64,000 nt of DNA from Cavia porcellus (lineage: Eukaryota > Chordata > Mammalia > Rodentia > Caviidae): contig NW_026947507.1 of NCBI RefSeq assembly GCF_034190915.1, positions 20,623,501-20,687,500 of the forward strand, given 5' to 3'. Positions 21,463 through 33,392 of this stretch are shown one piece after another; the stretch's first letter is position 1; the number at the start of each line of letters is the position of its first letter. The notes under the pieces are model-generated. The model worked only from the letters and a program-made list of their open reading frames with translations, made no database searches and had not been told where the DNA came from. The translations under genes and the position numbers were made by a program.

Positions 21463-23685
21463 TGATACCTAGGTTTCCAAATAATGGCTTTTTCTATGTT
21501 TTAGAAAGTTTATCATAGATGAAATTTATTGCTAACTATGAGAAATTCTTTCTGTTGAGTACTGAGTTGTAGGTATAACTTCTTTCTAATACCCAATACT
21601 AAAGTTAAAATATTATGTTTCTTCCTGCTATATTGAGGACTTTGTTATTTGTGCTGTATTGGCTAAAGAATTGAAATTGGCTTATTGAAAATTTCATTAG
21701 CATGTCTCTAACTTAAACATCATTTCCATTGTTTTTTTCTTTTTAGGAATTATAACTTTAACTCCTAAATTCTTAATTGTAGCTGTATCTTAATCTTAAA
21801 AAGATATCATCATAGATTATTAGTAGTTAGCATCCTCTATTAATTTTTCTGATAAATTACTTTGTGTATCCTTTAATGGCAACACACATGATTAAAACTT
21901 TGAAATTATATGAAGCTAATTGTCATCAACAATGAGTATTAGCTTCAAAGTATTGTGTTTTATCAAAAAAGCTGAAATATAGGATAGTCTCTGACTACCC
22001 TTTTGGTGTGTCTGTGTGTTCAAATTATTTCTCTATTATAAAAAAGAAATTATGGTATTTGTTTTGTTTCTGAGCTGAAATAATTATTCATGTATTGAGG
22101 ATACAGATTCATTTTTAAACATGCCTGCATTTTTAATCACCTCTTTCTATGAAGGAATGATTTACTTTGATGTAGTCAAAAGATTCTCCCTGTTTTTCAA
22201 TTGTGTTTTGTTTTGATTAATTTTTATGCAGAAATATACTTTAAAATTAACATAATAAAATAATTTAAAATTTTATTGCATGTAATATACTAGTATATTT
22301 AGATATAGCTCACCTTCTTGAGTCTACAAAAAATGCATCCATACTTTCTTCCAGCACTTGATTCTAATTACTTTTTTTATTCTGTATGAAATTATTATAC
22401 TGCATTATGTGAAATTCTTTTTCAAAATGACTACACCAATCCCATATACTTAGAGGTTTAGAATTTTAAAGAGATTATTCGCACTTATCTTGAATAATCA
22501 ATACTAGCAACATGAAGGTAAAATAAAGATCAAATATTAAGATCAATTGTACAGCAATAGAAATCAGCTCCTTATACAGATCTTTGCCTTGATAATGTCC
22601 AATTACAGACTTGTTGCCATATGTGGATGCACAGCCTTGCTCTTAGAGGCACCAGATCCTTTATTCACATAAATCTTTCCTAATACCCAGGAAAGAATAA
22701 GAGATTGTGAATAAGGATATAGCAACAAAATCTGATTATATTCCATTATAATTGGTATTGTTGCATTAGAATAAATTGCTGATTACATTGCAAAAAATAG
22801 TGCAGAAGACAGAAGAAGAAATTTTCAACTTTATTTAGGGGAGTAATATGTTATGTGTGATTTTAACACTGATAGATACATTTTTCCAAAGGAAAAGGAA
22901 AGTTTTCCTTTCCAAAGATAAAGAATGAGAGACAAAACTTTCTTTTCAGTTGATTTGTCTATGGGGGGAGCAGCAGGCGAAGGTTAGTTCTGGAAATGTT
23001 GGGGTGGGGTACTTAGGGATCTTTCTGGTGGAAGTCTGGTGCTCTGGGCATTAGTTCCTCAAATGCTAAGGGAAACAAACTTAGTAAATCATGGAAGTCA
23101 CTGCCTTAGGTTACAAATTAATGTGTATGTGCAATTCATGAAAATTTTCAAGTCCAAACAGTCTTATTGTCTGAAGCTGATATGACAGTATGCTGCATAT
23201 TTCTATATTTCCATGGAGCAAATGGAATATTCTCAAATTAATTTAAAAAATTCTTTTGAACAAATTAAGAATGGTTTTATTTTTCTTTCATTGTCTTTTC
23301 TTGGAAAACAAGTGAATTGATAATGTAGACCAACATTAGAAGACTCAGTGTACGTGTGTGTGCTTTAACCAACACATACTGTAAAGTTATACTTCACCAG
23401 GAGCTCTCTAGGTGCTTTTTAGAATAAAAGAATGTAAAAATCTGTTGTTTGGACTCAGAGTAAAGATGATCTTTTATTTAGAAGTAAGTTTTACACAACA
23501 GTTGTATCGTCACTGTGCTTTTAGTCATAAGTAGAATAATTACTCTTTTACTCTTGCATAATTTTGTACCTAGTTAAGTGTTTAAATTGAAAACACACAG
23601 CAGTGATGTCTGAGTTTATACTGCAGCCACAGGGACAGGCATGAACACACATGACTACCAAATAAATACTAAGTGAAATGATCAA
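21463..23685. other. unique AT-rich DNA
   Basis: No gene or recognisable repeat. A slightly GC-richer patch lies at 22960-23080. Confidence 0.35.
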
Positions 23686-23810
23686 ATGGTAGCTGGACAC
23701 AGTAGTCCTGGCTCCTCAGGAGGCTGAAGCAGGAGGATTTCTTTTGCCCTGTGAAAGGAGCATAGCCTGAGCAACATAGTGAAAACTGTCTCCAGTAAAA
23801 CCAACAACTA
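23686..23810 (+). mobile_element. B1-related SINE
   Basis: Reads 'tagctggacacagtagtcct', 'ggctcctcaggaggctgaag', 'caggaggatt' and 'gcctgagcaacatagtgaaa', a 7SL-derived B1 monomer in sense orientation with a degenerate A-rich end. Confidence 0.75.
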
Positions 23811-23999
23811 TCTGTGCTAGGGAAGAGGGGTCACTATTCCTGCTTCTTCAATCAGGCTCATCGTGTTTTTGTCTCTATTTCCTTGACAGCAGTTCTCTTC
23901 CAGTGCTCAAGGTGAAAACCTTGGTGCCATTTTTAACTGTATTCCTCACATTCATTGTCTTAGAAAATCCTGTTAGCACAGCGGCCAGGGCTTTAATGT

Positions 24000-24415
24000 G
24001 ATGTGTGCTCTCAAATTCATTTGCTATCAGTTTTGTTCCCCAAGTAATGGTAGTAAGAGGTTGTGGAATGTTTGAGACATGGCCCTAATGAAAGATACTT
24101 ATGGCACCATGGGGGGTATTTTAGGAAGGGGCTAATGCCGGGCTCTTGGAGTGGTTCTCTAGAGAACACATCATTATACAAAGCATGACTGGATCTGGTC
24201 TGCTTTCTTGCTTCTTGTCTCATTGTGTGATTTTTCTTTCTGGTACTTCCACTGTGCTATAATGAAGCCAGAAAATTTTTGTTGGAACCATCAGATGCTG
24301 GTTACATGCTCTTAGTCCTCCTGAATTATGAGCCAAATAAATTGCTTTTCTTTATAAAGCACCCAACTTCAGGCACATTGGTTATAGCAACAGAAAGCAG
24401 ATTACTGTAATGACC
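24000..24415 (+). mobile_element. MaLR-type LTR
   Basis: Contains 'ctcaaattcatttgctatca', 'ccccaagtaatggtagtaag' and, near the 3' end, 'gagccaaataaattgctttt' with 'ggttatagcaacagaaagca'. The layout of these blocks matches the MaLR LTR scheme. About 415 bp, without attached internal sequence. Confidence 0.55.
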
Positions 24416-24449
24416 TTCAGAATTTTTCTCTGAAATGCTTCACTCCATT

Positions 24450-24478
24450 CCTTTTTCCTTTCCTTTCCTTTCCCTTTC

Positions 24479-24522
<44 letters not shown>

Positions 24523-24705
24523 TCCTTTCTTTCTCTCTCTCTCTCTCTTTTTCTCCTCTCTTTCTTTTTCCTTTTCCTCCCTCTTTCTCCTTGCTCTTTC
24601 CTTATTTCCTGTGTCCCTTTTTTCTCTTTCCCTCCCTCCTTCCCTTCCTTCCTTCCTTCCTTCCTTCCTTCCTTCCTTCCTTCCTTCCTTCCTTCCTTCC
24701 TTGCT
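24450..24705. repeat. compound pyrimidine microsatellite (TTTC)n-(TC)n-(TTCC)n
   Basis: About 255 bp of nearly pure pyrimidine on +, including (TTTC)n at 24479-24525, a TC stretch at 24531-24548 and (TTCC)n at 24641-24700. Predicted proteins here are pure low-complexity translations. It lies at the tail side of the antisense B1-ID SINE immediately downstream, so it probably grew from that SINE's A-rich tail. Confidence 0.9.
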
Positions 24706-24893
24706 TCGGGACAGGAGATTCATCCCAGGCCTTTACACTGAGCTACATCTGCTATTTCCCCTACTCTCCCTTTTCTTCTTTTGGTCAATTGAGCTAAATT
24801 TTTAAGACTGGCCTTGAACTTGAGATCCTCCTGCCGTAGTCTCCTAGAGTACTAATAATACAAGCATGCACCACCACAACTGCAACCCACAGG
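24706..24893 (-). mobile_element. composite B1-ID SINE, antisense
   Basis: On + an ID part comes first ('gggacaggagattcatccca', 'cactgagctacatc') and then B1 text ('gactggccttgaacttgaga', 'tcctcctgcc', 'gcatgcaccaccaca'). That is B1 followed by ID on the minus strand, the usual order of the dimer. Confidence 0.7.
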
Positions 24894-25631
24894 TACTCTT
24901 GATCCAATCCATGTAGCCCAGCATTTTCTCTTTCCTTCGTTGCTTCTGCTCTTGATTCTCACTGTCGGCTCACAGTGACTAAAATTGAGATGTTGAGAGG
25001 CAATTATTTCTGGAGGCTTTAGGAAAGAACACTTTCTTTTGCATTCTACACTTCTACGGATTACCTGCTTCATTGGCCCATGGGCTCTTCCCCACTAATC
25101 TTTGGGGAAACAGTTTGATCTGCCCCCAGACTTTTGCTCGCTTTTTCTTCTGTTGTTATATTTTTCTTCTCCGAGCCCCCTGTCTCCTAATCACTGACAT
25201 GGATCTTTGCAAGCTATGGTCTCAGATGCTGCTTATAAATTAATATGTCCCCAAGGGGAGACACTACCTGTAGTTTATCAAAGTCGATAGCTGTGGCAAT
25301 TCTTGACAATAAATTTTAAGACAATTCTGTACACTTCTGAGGCATAATCTTCACAATACCAAGACATGAGCACCAAAATAGGATTCCATGGTGAGTTTGG
25401 CAGGGGGCCGAGAGAGGCACATAAAGGAAGAAAGAATTAAAGCTCCATACTAACTGTAGGAAAGAAGGAGAGCAGATGTCACATGGCCCAGGTAACAGGT
25501 TCTGTACCCAGGCTGGAGCATTAAGCTAGGAACAGAAGTACGCTACAAGCAGTGCACTCGCATGAGTCTTTATTATTCCCTCACTGAGGGAGAGATAAGT
25601 AATGTAAAAGAAAGATGAAAACTTCAATAAA
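24894..25631. other. unique DNA
   Basis: Less AT-rich than average. No gene or repeat recognised; the short frame at 24852-25073 (-) overlaps the SINE. Confidence 0.35.
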
Positions 25632-25722
25632 GTGAGGCCCCGAGTGGCCCTGAACCCACAGCAGCCCTCCTACATCAGCCTTGTGAGTGCTGGGATTGCA
25701 GGTGTGCACCAGCACCCTTGGC
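25632..25722 (-). mobile_element. B1 SINE fragment, antisense
   Basis: Reverse complement of the left half of B1: 'gtgagtgctgggattgcagg' and 'tgtgcaccagcaccc', preceded by 'ctcctacatcagccttg'. Confidence 0.7.
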
Positions 25723-27066
25723 AAAGGATGTGTTTCATGGATAATGACGATAATAATTCTAAAGTCTCTTATGACTTTTCTGACCCAACTGTCTTTAATA
25801 CAATCTTACAAACAGTTTTTAAAAAATCATTTTAAGTGAAAAATGCACAGGTGAGAAAATACTGATGGTTCAGTCATTTCCATTCCATATGAGAAATAAA
25901 AAACAGCGATACTGGGTACATGGTCAAGAGATGTGAGGTTACAGTACAAGAGAAGTAAGGGAAGGAAATGTTGTCTGTGAAGCTTAGAGCTGCACACTGA
26001 TTGTAAATATGCAAACAGACTGCATTGTTGAGTAGGAGTACTAAAAATTCAGTACTTTCTCACTTTATAAAGATTTTTCTAACCTGCCAATCAAACAAAC
26101 AAGCCAAGAATAAAACAAATTAAAAAACAAAACAAAAACAAAAACAAAAAAAAGTGCTTGAACAATTCTAAGGGTAGGGATTGATATCTTTTGTCCTTTT
26201 TCTGGAACCAAAAACTAGCCCTTTCTCCATGCTGGGCAGGATGCCAGAGGTGCTGGGCATGGGGAAATTCTATAGCAGATTTTTGCTTTGCTTTGTGAAA
26301 TCCAGGCCATCGTTTTCAGATTAAAGCCCTGACAAATAAAACACTGAACAAGGCTTAATACGTCTTTCTTGGTTGACTAGTTGCTAAAAGTACCCTCCTC
26401 ACATTTACCTGGCAGAATAGCTACTCAAAACCAGTAGAGGCAGCTTTTTCTGAAAGTTTCCAGCTCAAAGACGTGGCCCTGCAGCATCTCTCAAGAGGGT
26501 CCTAGAAGCTTCCAGCCAGGTTTCTTTATTTATAATGCAAAAAATGAGGTTAAATCTTACCAGCTAAAGTAAAGATTGATAAGATTAATTTTCTCTCTGT
26601 TCTCTTGTCTCAGACATGGCAAATGCATGTTGGTTTAATGTTTTACATTTAGCTGATTTGAAGTGTCCATTAGGACACTAGTGACTAGTGCTTAGAGCGG
26701 AAAGTTTAGATGGACACAGTAAGTCGGTTTCTACTGGGATTCACTATTATCAGGAAGGACATACTGAGGGATGATTTTGTTCCTTGCTTCCTTATTAAAC
26801 GGGAAAATCACTTACCTTAATTTCTCCATTGAGAATGAAGTGAGCTCTAATTAGGTACACTTGTCTATTTTCATGTTCTTATTCCGGAAAAAATATCTGT
26901 TTACTAGACAGATATAAAAGCATAAAAGCATGAAGGTTGCTTTGTGGCTGGAATGAGGATGTGGTAAAGAAACTTCAAATCAAATCAACCAAACCAGACT
27001 TATGTTGAGTCTCCGCATATTTGTTTATACAGAATTCTGCAAGTGGTTAGAAGCAGAGGGCCTTTC
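25723..27066. other. unique DNA with an A-rich tract
   Basis: An irregular (CAAAA)n tract lies at 26088-26152. The rest holds no recognised gene or repeat. Confidence 0.35.
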
Positions 27067-27067
27067 T

Positions 27068-27300
27068 GGTTTTTTTTTTTTTTTGCTTCTATTCAATGTT
27101 TTGTTTTCCTTCTTTATTCCCATCCCTCTCATCATCCCACTGGAGTTTTTATTCATTTATTTATAGTAGTTTTTTAACCAGAATTTTCTATGCTTTCTAT
27201 TTTTCATGCAAAGCCTATCCAAAAAAGATATTTATCATTATCTGTCCATCTTCTGTATCATGGGAAGGCAGTCTTTCCATCTTTTGAGCATAAGGTTCTC
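27068..27300 (-). mobile_element. possible retroelement 3' end, antisense
   Basis: A poly-T run (27068-27084) is followed by pyrimidine-rich DNA ('attcccatccctctcatcat'), the arrangement expected of an antisense L1 tail plus polypurine tract. No ORF2 sequence is recognised, so the call is weak. Confidence 0.25.
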
Positions 27301-28079
27301 CTAATCCATCATCATCTCATCAATGGTCAGGAGGAATGGCTCTTCTTTCTGCTGCTGTGTTGAGTTATGAATATTGAATCTGTTTTGTCTGGGCAGGGAT
27401 GATGGCCTGAATTGAGTCTGCCCTGTGTTGATGTCTCAGTTTTCCATCCTCCTCAAGGAACTCTGTAGGGAGGCCCACAGAATGAAACATACGGTCTAGA
27501 GTGGGAGATGAGAGAGCATATTATTTGGTCAGTAACAAAGTGTACTCGTGAGTAAAACTAGCAACTATTCACAAGAACAGTACAACTGGGAGAGTTCTGA
27601 GGAGACAGAACCAGGGCTGGCAACTGAGGACTGAGTTGGTTTCTCTTTTGTTTTCCTAGAGCTTGAGGGGAGTGGATAAAGATTATATCTGATGGAACTT
27701 TTCCAATCAGAGTGACTCTACCCTTACAGGAAGCGAGATTTTGAACTCATAGTATCTTGGCTGGAATAAACATGGCAGGCAAAGCGTATGTGGAGCCAAA
27801 GCCACAATGCAAATGTATATAATAGGGGCCTAAAAGAGTCAGATGGGGACTAAGTAGGTCTACTGGGGGTTTGATTCACATGAGTCTGCATGCCTGGACC
27901 TGACCTACATGGCTGTGCTAGTGGGGTACCTGAAAGGGGATGGATGAGCCTTGCTCAGGAAACGGCAAGACCTCAAGTTCAGGAAGCTTCACCACCTGTT
28001 GCAGAGTTTCCTTCACAGCTCAGCTCAGCTGCCCTTCTTCCAGCTCTCACTCAGGTCTAACTAACTGCCTATTCTATCA
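27301..28079 (-). mobile_element. possible degraded retroviral LTR, antisense
   Basis: The right edge is the only support: on the minus strand 'gagtggggaa' is followed at 28079 by TGATAGAATAGG, like the purine-tract/LTR start of gammaretrovirus-type (ERV1) elements. Inside, 'tatataataggggcctaaaa' is seen on +. A poly(A) signal, left edge and TG...CA termini were not established. Confidence 0.25.
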
Positions 28080-28870
28080 TTCCCCACTCAAGGAGTCCGG
28101 GCCCTGAAATTTTTCAAACATGGAGATGGAGAAATTCTTTTGTGGTTCTTTTCTGGTGATCACAGGTGATGTTGCCTCTACATCCCTCATCCTGTTGCCT
28201 GGAGTAGGGTGGCATGTGCATGGGAGAGGGAGTTAGGGATGGAAAGTTATTGGAGTCGTCACGTCATTTGAGCAGGTAGAGGCGCTGGGGGTTGGCCAGC
28301 TGACTCTTCAGTAGTAGGTGGTTGAAATCTTGGGAAAGCATTATTTTGAGTGTAATGGCCTCTGGGCAAGAAAAGCTAAGCCTGGTAAATAGGTTAAGGA
28401 ATCATAACTTGAGCAGGAGTAATAGTAGGTGGAAGTAGAGTATGGGAGGGCTTTGAAGTGATACATGTAGGAAGAAACAAGAAAAAAGGCAGTGTTTTGG
28501 TTTGAGGGCACAAATGTCTCCCTGCATTGTGTGCAGCTACTGCAGACTGTCAAACACATGGTACTGCGGTAAATCAGTTTTTATTTCTTATATCAAGTGA
28601 AGTGCTTGGTGTTTGGGGGTCACTGAAGGAGGATGAGTTAAGCTTGAGTTGTTTAGCTGCACCCACACACCACTTCCATCTTATGTCACAGCTAGACAAT
28701 GTTCCATGAGCATTTTAAGATCTGGATTTTTGTTAATGGTAGATCTGTGGGATAAGGCTTAAATTGACTGAGGCCAAATGTTCTTTTTAATGGTTATTAC
28801 CAGGCACTCATGTGTAAGAACCTTGCTTTGCAATCTCTGAGAGCTGAAGAGAGTGCCACATCTTAATTTT
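28080..28870. other. unrecognised DNA, possibly retroviral-derived at its left end
   Basis: If the LTR call just upstream is right, 28086-28560 would be degraded internal sequence read on the minus strand. The 72-codon frame at 28341-28559 (-) shows no retroviral motif that I can name. The remainder is featureless. Confidence 0.2.
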
Positions 28871-28884
28871 GACAGTGTTTGTTG

Positions 28885-29005
28885 TATTTACACTCCTTTT
28901 CTCTCCTCCCTTCTCTTCTCCCCTCTTCTTTTTTTCCCCTCTTCTTTCCTCTCTGTTTCTATTCTTGTTACTGTCTGTGTCTGTCTGTCTGTCTCTCTCA
29001 GTGTC
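28885..29005. repeat. pyrimidine-rich low-complexity tract
   Basis: CT-rich on + with a short (TGTC)n run at 28974-28994. Confidence 0.65.
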
Positions 29006-30300
29006 TCTGATGGCATCACTGGTTAATAATTTTGTAGGTATGTTTTATTTGTTCCTTTCATTGGGATAGCAGGTGTTAAACTGTCATATTCATCCCTTTG
29101 GGGAAGAGACTGGAATATAGATGATAGTCTCACTGTACAAGAAATCATAGAGATTAAAAACCAAGCTTCTCATTTTTGAGGACAGGCTTTCTTGTGACAG
29201 GATTCTATACTTTGTGGATGTACATTACAAAACTCTTCACTTGGTTTAAACTATTTGCCACTGGATTTCCCTTCTTTGTACCAGAAGAGTCTTGAAACAT
29301 TCTCTTTTCTTTCTCCATGTATATAATACTTACAATGTAATAGAAGAAAAAATTTTGCATAATTGGACAAAAATAGTGATATTAACACATAAAGCATCTA
29401 TTTTCTATTAAGGTTGTTAAATTTTTGTATGAAAATAAAATAATACCCAAATTTATGTTTGGTGCAGGCACAGAGGTCATCACTAGTTCCTCTGTGAGAC
29501 CCTAAACAGACTTCAAAGTTCAGAAGTCAGAACAGACTGATTCATTTCTGTGTTGTTATTTGTAGTGTAATTTCTAATATATTAAGAGATGTATTAAGAA
29601 TTTTGAATAGAAACAAGGTATCTTCCATAACATCATATACTAAGGTATTTTGTTATATTTTGTTTGTTTTTAAGAAAAAATTCTTCTTTAATTTATTTAA
29701 AGAAAAAAATTACTGTTTTCTTACTCAGTAAGAGTTTTAAATTCTAAATATCTGTGAAAGATCAAGATTAGAAAATAGTTTTAGAGGTAGTTGGCCCAAG
29801 AATAATTGTTTCTTGCTTATTTGTTACTTAATGAGTTGCTGAATTCTTTGAGGGAAGAAATGGATGATCTTGAAATTTGGGGCAGGCACAGGGGAGAGGG
29901 CTGGGAGGAGTTAGCTATCAGAGCAAAGACCAGGTGCTTCCATCTAGAAAGGGGAGATCAGGGAAGGCACTTTTGGTGTTGTGCACACAGGTAGAATTAA
30001 GATGGGATAATTGCTCCTGAAAGGTTTTGAAGCCATTCATGAGTCTTGAGATGGCAGTGTGAGTGGGGTGAAGTGAATGGAAATTGAATTGTGGGGAACT
30101 TCCCAGCTGGTAACGAGATGAAAGATGCCTGTTGAGTAATATAATTGGGATATGGGTTTGTTTTGCAAAAAAGAAAAAAAATGCTACGTTCCTGACATCA
30201 GATCCATCACTTGAGTATTTTAAATTTCCTGTTAAAATTTTTTGTGCTTAATTAATTGAGTACTGGTCATTTCAAAGTAAATTACTCTAAATGATCAATT
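29006..30300. other. unique DNA
   Basis: Mostly AT-rich. A GC-richer purine-rich patch at 29870-30120 may be a very old repeat, which I cannot name. Confidence 0.3.
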
Positions 30301-30305
30301 TAGAC

Positions 30306-30332
30306 TGGGGATGTAAAGCTTTTACATCCCCA
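30306..30332. repeat. perfect 12-bp hairpin
   Basis: 'tggggatgtaaa' (30306-30317), 'gct', then its exact reverse complement (30321-30332). Confidence 0.85.
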
Positions 30333-30539
30333 TTGTTTTTAGAAGCAATGTTAGCATAAACACAGAGCAGCTTCTGTTTCAGTTGAACCCAAGGCACCAA
30401 GGGTTTTGAGTAATCCTGTTCTGTCTCAGTATCTTCACATTTAAATATGTGCTCTGTTAGATTCAAAATCTTGTTTTTGAAATAAAAAAAGTAATGTTTA
30501 GTGAGACCTTCCTCTGGGTCATACTTCACCATATACATT

Positions 30540-30722
30540 CCATGCTCCATTATTTTATACCTTTGGGAGCCAGGCTATAAGCTCTGTGAGGACAGCAAAT
30601 GTTTCTACTTATCATCCTACATCTTATGACATGCTGTGCTATGCCCATAAAAGACATTCAAAATTACTTCCTAATAATGAAATAAATGACCCTGCACAAT
30701 AAAAAAAAAAAAAAAAAAAAAA
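30540..30722 (+). mobile_element. L2/MIR-like sequence ending in a pure poly(A) run
   Basis: 'ggctataagctctgtgagga' followed by 'acatgctgtgctatgcccat' resembles the 3' end of an L2-type repeat. The text then reaches 'gaaataaatgaccctgcaca' and a run of about 23 A (30700-30722). AATAAA followed closely by a long poly(A) also fits a retrocopied mRNA whose 3' UTR carried the old repeat. No target duplication was found. Confidence 0.45.
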
Positions 30723-31234
30723 GAAAACTTGTTTATCTGTCCAGTGGGTTTAATTTATCCAGAATGTAACTCTACAGGGATCCGCAGCAATTAAACAAAT
30801 GACATTTCTTTTGACCACTTTGTGTTTTGATGAAATTTCAGGTTTAATTACTACTTGATAATAAAAAAGCAAGTAAAAGTAGATGCTATGTTAGTTCTAA
30901 TAAAAAAATTACATAATTCTTTTAAAGATAGGAATTAATGGAATCAACAATTTAGATTAATTTTCCAGTTTAGTTGATAAGTAAAAATGTCCAATTAAAT
31001 AGTAAAAAATTGTTTTGCCCACTTTTTCCCCTCTTAGTTCATTTTTGCATAGGAAATTTATAGGAATAAGGAGAAAATTCAGAAATATAAAGCAATAAAT
31101 AAATGGAGAAATAAATCAGAAATGATAGCAATTCTGTCAAGAAAGCTGAACAAATGGGATAAGAAATACAATAAACACAAAGTGGCACCCCACATGGACT
31201 ACACACTTGATTGAACTTCTCTATTTTATGTGTA
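30723..31234. other. unique AT-rich DNA
   Basis: Nothing recognised. Confidence 0.35.
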
Positions 31235-31480
31235 TACTTGATTCAAAATGGATTAAAATTACAGCCTCTAGAGAGAGATTGCCTGCTTTAATCCTGCATT
31301 CTGCAACTATGAGTTATATGACCTTGGTAAAATTACTTACCTCCTTTGTATCTCATTTTCATATATTAAAAAATGGGAATAATAATAATGTCTACCCAAT
31401 AAAATTGTTGTTAAGGTTGTGATAATACATTTCATGTTTTTGAAAACAGCTCCTTTCACATAAAAATGGTTAATAAAAAC
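31235..31480 (+). mobile_element. MIR SINE
   Basis: The order follows the MIR consensus in sense: 'ctgcaactatgagttatatg', 'accttggtaaaattacttac', 'ctcattttcatatatta', 'aaaatgggaataataataat' and 'gttgttaaggttgtgataat'. An ancient, inactive tRNA-derived SINE. Confidence 0.7.
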
Positions 31481-31500
31481 ATGAGCTATGATTGTCATCA

Positions 31501-31522
31501 TATATATATATATATATATATA
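31501..31522. repeat. (TA)11 microsatellite
   Basis: An uninterrupted TA run. Confidence 0.9.
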
Positions 31523-32071
31523 CATACCATATTCTAACTACTTACATAAAATTATGAAAAACATTTGTGTATTTATGTGTGTAACAAATGCTACACAATA
31601 AGTATATCTGCATTTGAATCTGTACATTTCTATTAGAATCTTATTGTGGTGTTGAAAACAACCCCACTAATGTTTAATGCTCAGTAGAAAGAAAAGGATG
31701 CTTTCGTTGTTGGTGCTGTCTCAAGAGTCCTCAATTTACATGGCTTGCTCAGCTCTCATGCTCCAACTACAAATCTTTCTTGAGCTCATGGTCCTGTGTA
31801 TTTTTCATTTCTCTCCATATTCTTTTTCTTTCTGTTCCTACCATTGGTACTAGTACTCATCATCTTCTAGAAGATGGTTATCTACTTGCAGAAGTGGAAA
31901 ACCACTGTGCCGGGACACTAGATCCAATTTGACAGCCCTTACTCAAATTACAGTAATAACAAGAAGCTGTTCATGAAGTTGTCAGTGTAGACTAATATGC
32001 TTTTCATAAAAGGGAACATTCTAATGCACTCTAAATTCACCTTGCTCAAAATAAATTACAGTTTTACATTA
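31523..32071. other. unique DNA
   Basis: No feature recognised. Confidence 0.35.
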
Positions 32072-32076
32072 ACCTG

Positions 32077-32426
32077 TGCCATGGTTTATGTTAGTGGCTC
32101 CCAAGCCTCAGGCAGTTATGGATGTAACCAAATGTAGAATTTGTGATTGGTTCCTTGTCTAGTGCTGGGATTGGTGGTGTGAGTGCTACACCGGCCCAGG
32201 GGTGGAGCCAGGATACAATGTATCCTTGGGAAGAAGGTGTGTCTCTTTCTTGCCCACTGGTGCCTGCCATTTGCCGCTGGCCATGAACCCAGCACCACCG
32301 TTCCACCCTGACAGTTGGAGACAGCTGAGGACTGAAAACTCCAAGAACTATAAGAAATAAACGTTTCCTCCACTAATTTTGGATGTCAGGTATTTTGTCT
32401 CAACAAGCAAAAAAGTAACTAAGACA
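32077..32426 (+). mobile_element. MaLR-type solo LTR
   Basis: About 350 bp starting 'tgccatggtttatgttagtg' and ending 'aaagtaactaagaca' (TG...CA). 'aagaaataaacgtttcctcc' gives the poly(A) signal, followed by 'caggtattttgtctcaacaa'. Flanks 'acctg' (32072-32076) and 'atctg' (32427-32431) fit a 5-bp target duplication with one change. No internal region is present, so it is a solo LTR left by recombination between two LTRs. Frames on the opposite strand at 32091-32373 are chance. Confidence 0.7.
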
Positions 32427-32431
32427 ATCTG

Positions 32432-33351
32432 CAGTAAGCTTTATAAGTAATTTCTTATATTCTGAAGAGAATGAATAGATTGTTACTACACCTTTATTGC
32501 ATTTCTATCCTGATACTTTGAAATAAAGTTACTGGAATCTGTCATGCAAATACTTAATACTGTTTTAAAAAAAAAAAAAACCCAAGTTGCAGCTTACCAG
32601 ATAAAATAGTAATTTAAAGTAATCTTCATTTAGAATACAAATATACCGCTGACTTTATTACTTTATTTACTTTAATATTTATTTAAACTTCTTATGTCAC
32701 AATTTCCTTAACATAACCTTTTAACAAATGGTTCTTAGTGTTGGAATGGAGTTACATTTTCCACCATACTTTGGTCAGAAAGGATGTTATTTAATAAGCT
32801 GAAACTTCTCCTGTCTCTTAATATGATTATGCTTTATTTCTAAAATGCATCAAATTCTGTCTCTATTTATTGTACATGTGAAAAGTCCAACATTCTTTAC
32901 AGTTATTGAAATATTTTGAATTCTAATATTAAACAAGAAATATGCATACATACTCTTCCTTACACTAACCACGCGCTGCATCTTTAAAAGTCACATTTTA
33001 ATGTCTAGATGATCCTTTCCTTGGGATAGTTCTACTTATGATTTTTTCCACTTTATAATCTATTTGGAAATTTCCTTTGAACTTTAAATTTTGATCTTTT
33101 CATGGACTATGAATATGATGTTGGACAGAGACAGCAACTTTAGCTCTCAGGAGTCACATGGTCAAGGGGAGGAACAACTTATATGCTACCCTGTTGTATC
33201 TGTGGTTGGGTGTATTAAATGCAGTTTGGGATCACTATGCTTTTGTAAGCCTAGGGGTATGGTATTTGTAATCAAAATTAACTTTGCAAATACAACTATT
33301 CAGGAATAGCCTAACATACTTTCTCAAACTTCCTAATTCATGTTCATAATT
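32432..33351. other. unique AT-rich DNA with an A run
   Basis: A run of 14 A at 32567-32580 follows 'aaataaagtt' by some 45 bp, too loose to call a retrocopy. A 72-codon frame at 33091-33309 has no recognised relatives. Confidence 0.35.
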
Positions 33352-33361
33352 TGCAAGCTCT

Positions 33362-33366
<5 letters not shown>

Positions 33367-33392
<26 letters not shown>

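Noticed and set aside
24382..24797. Frames of 113 and 120 codons
   Set aside because: Low-complexity translations of the pyrimidine microsatellite (Lys/Glu/Arg or Phe/Leu/Ser/Pro).
32091..32373. Overlapping minus-strand frames of 71 and 85 codons
   Set aside because: They are antisense to a MaLR LTR and not conserved coding sequence.
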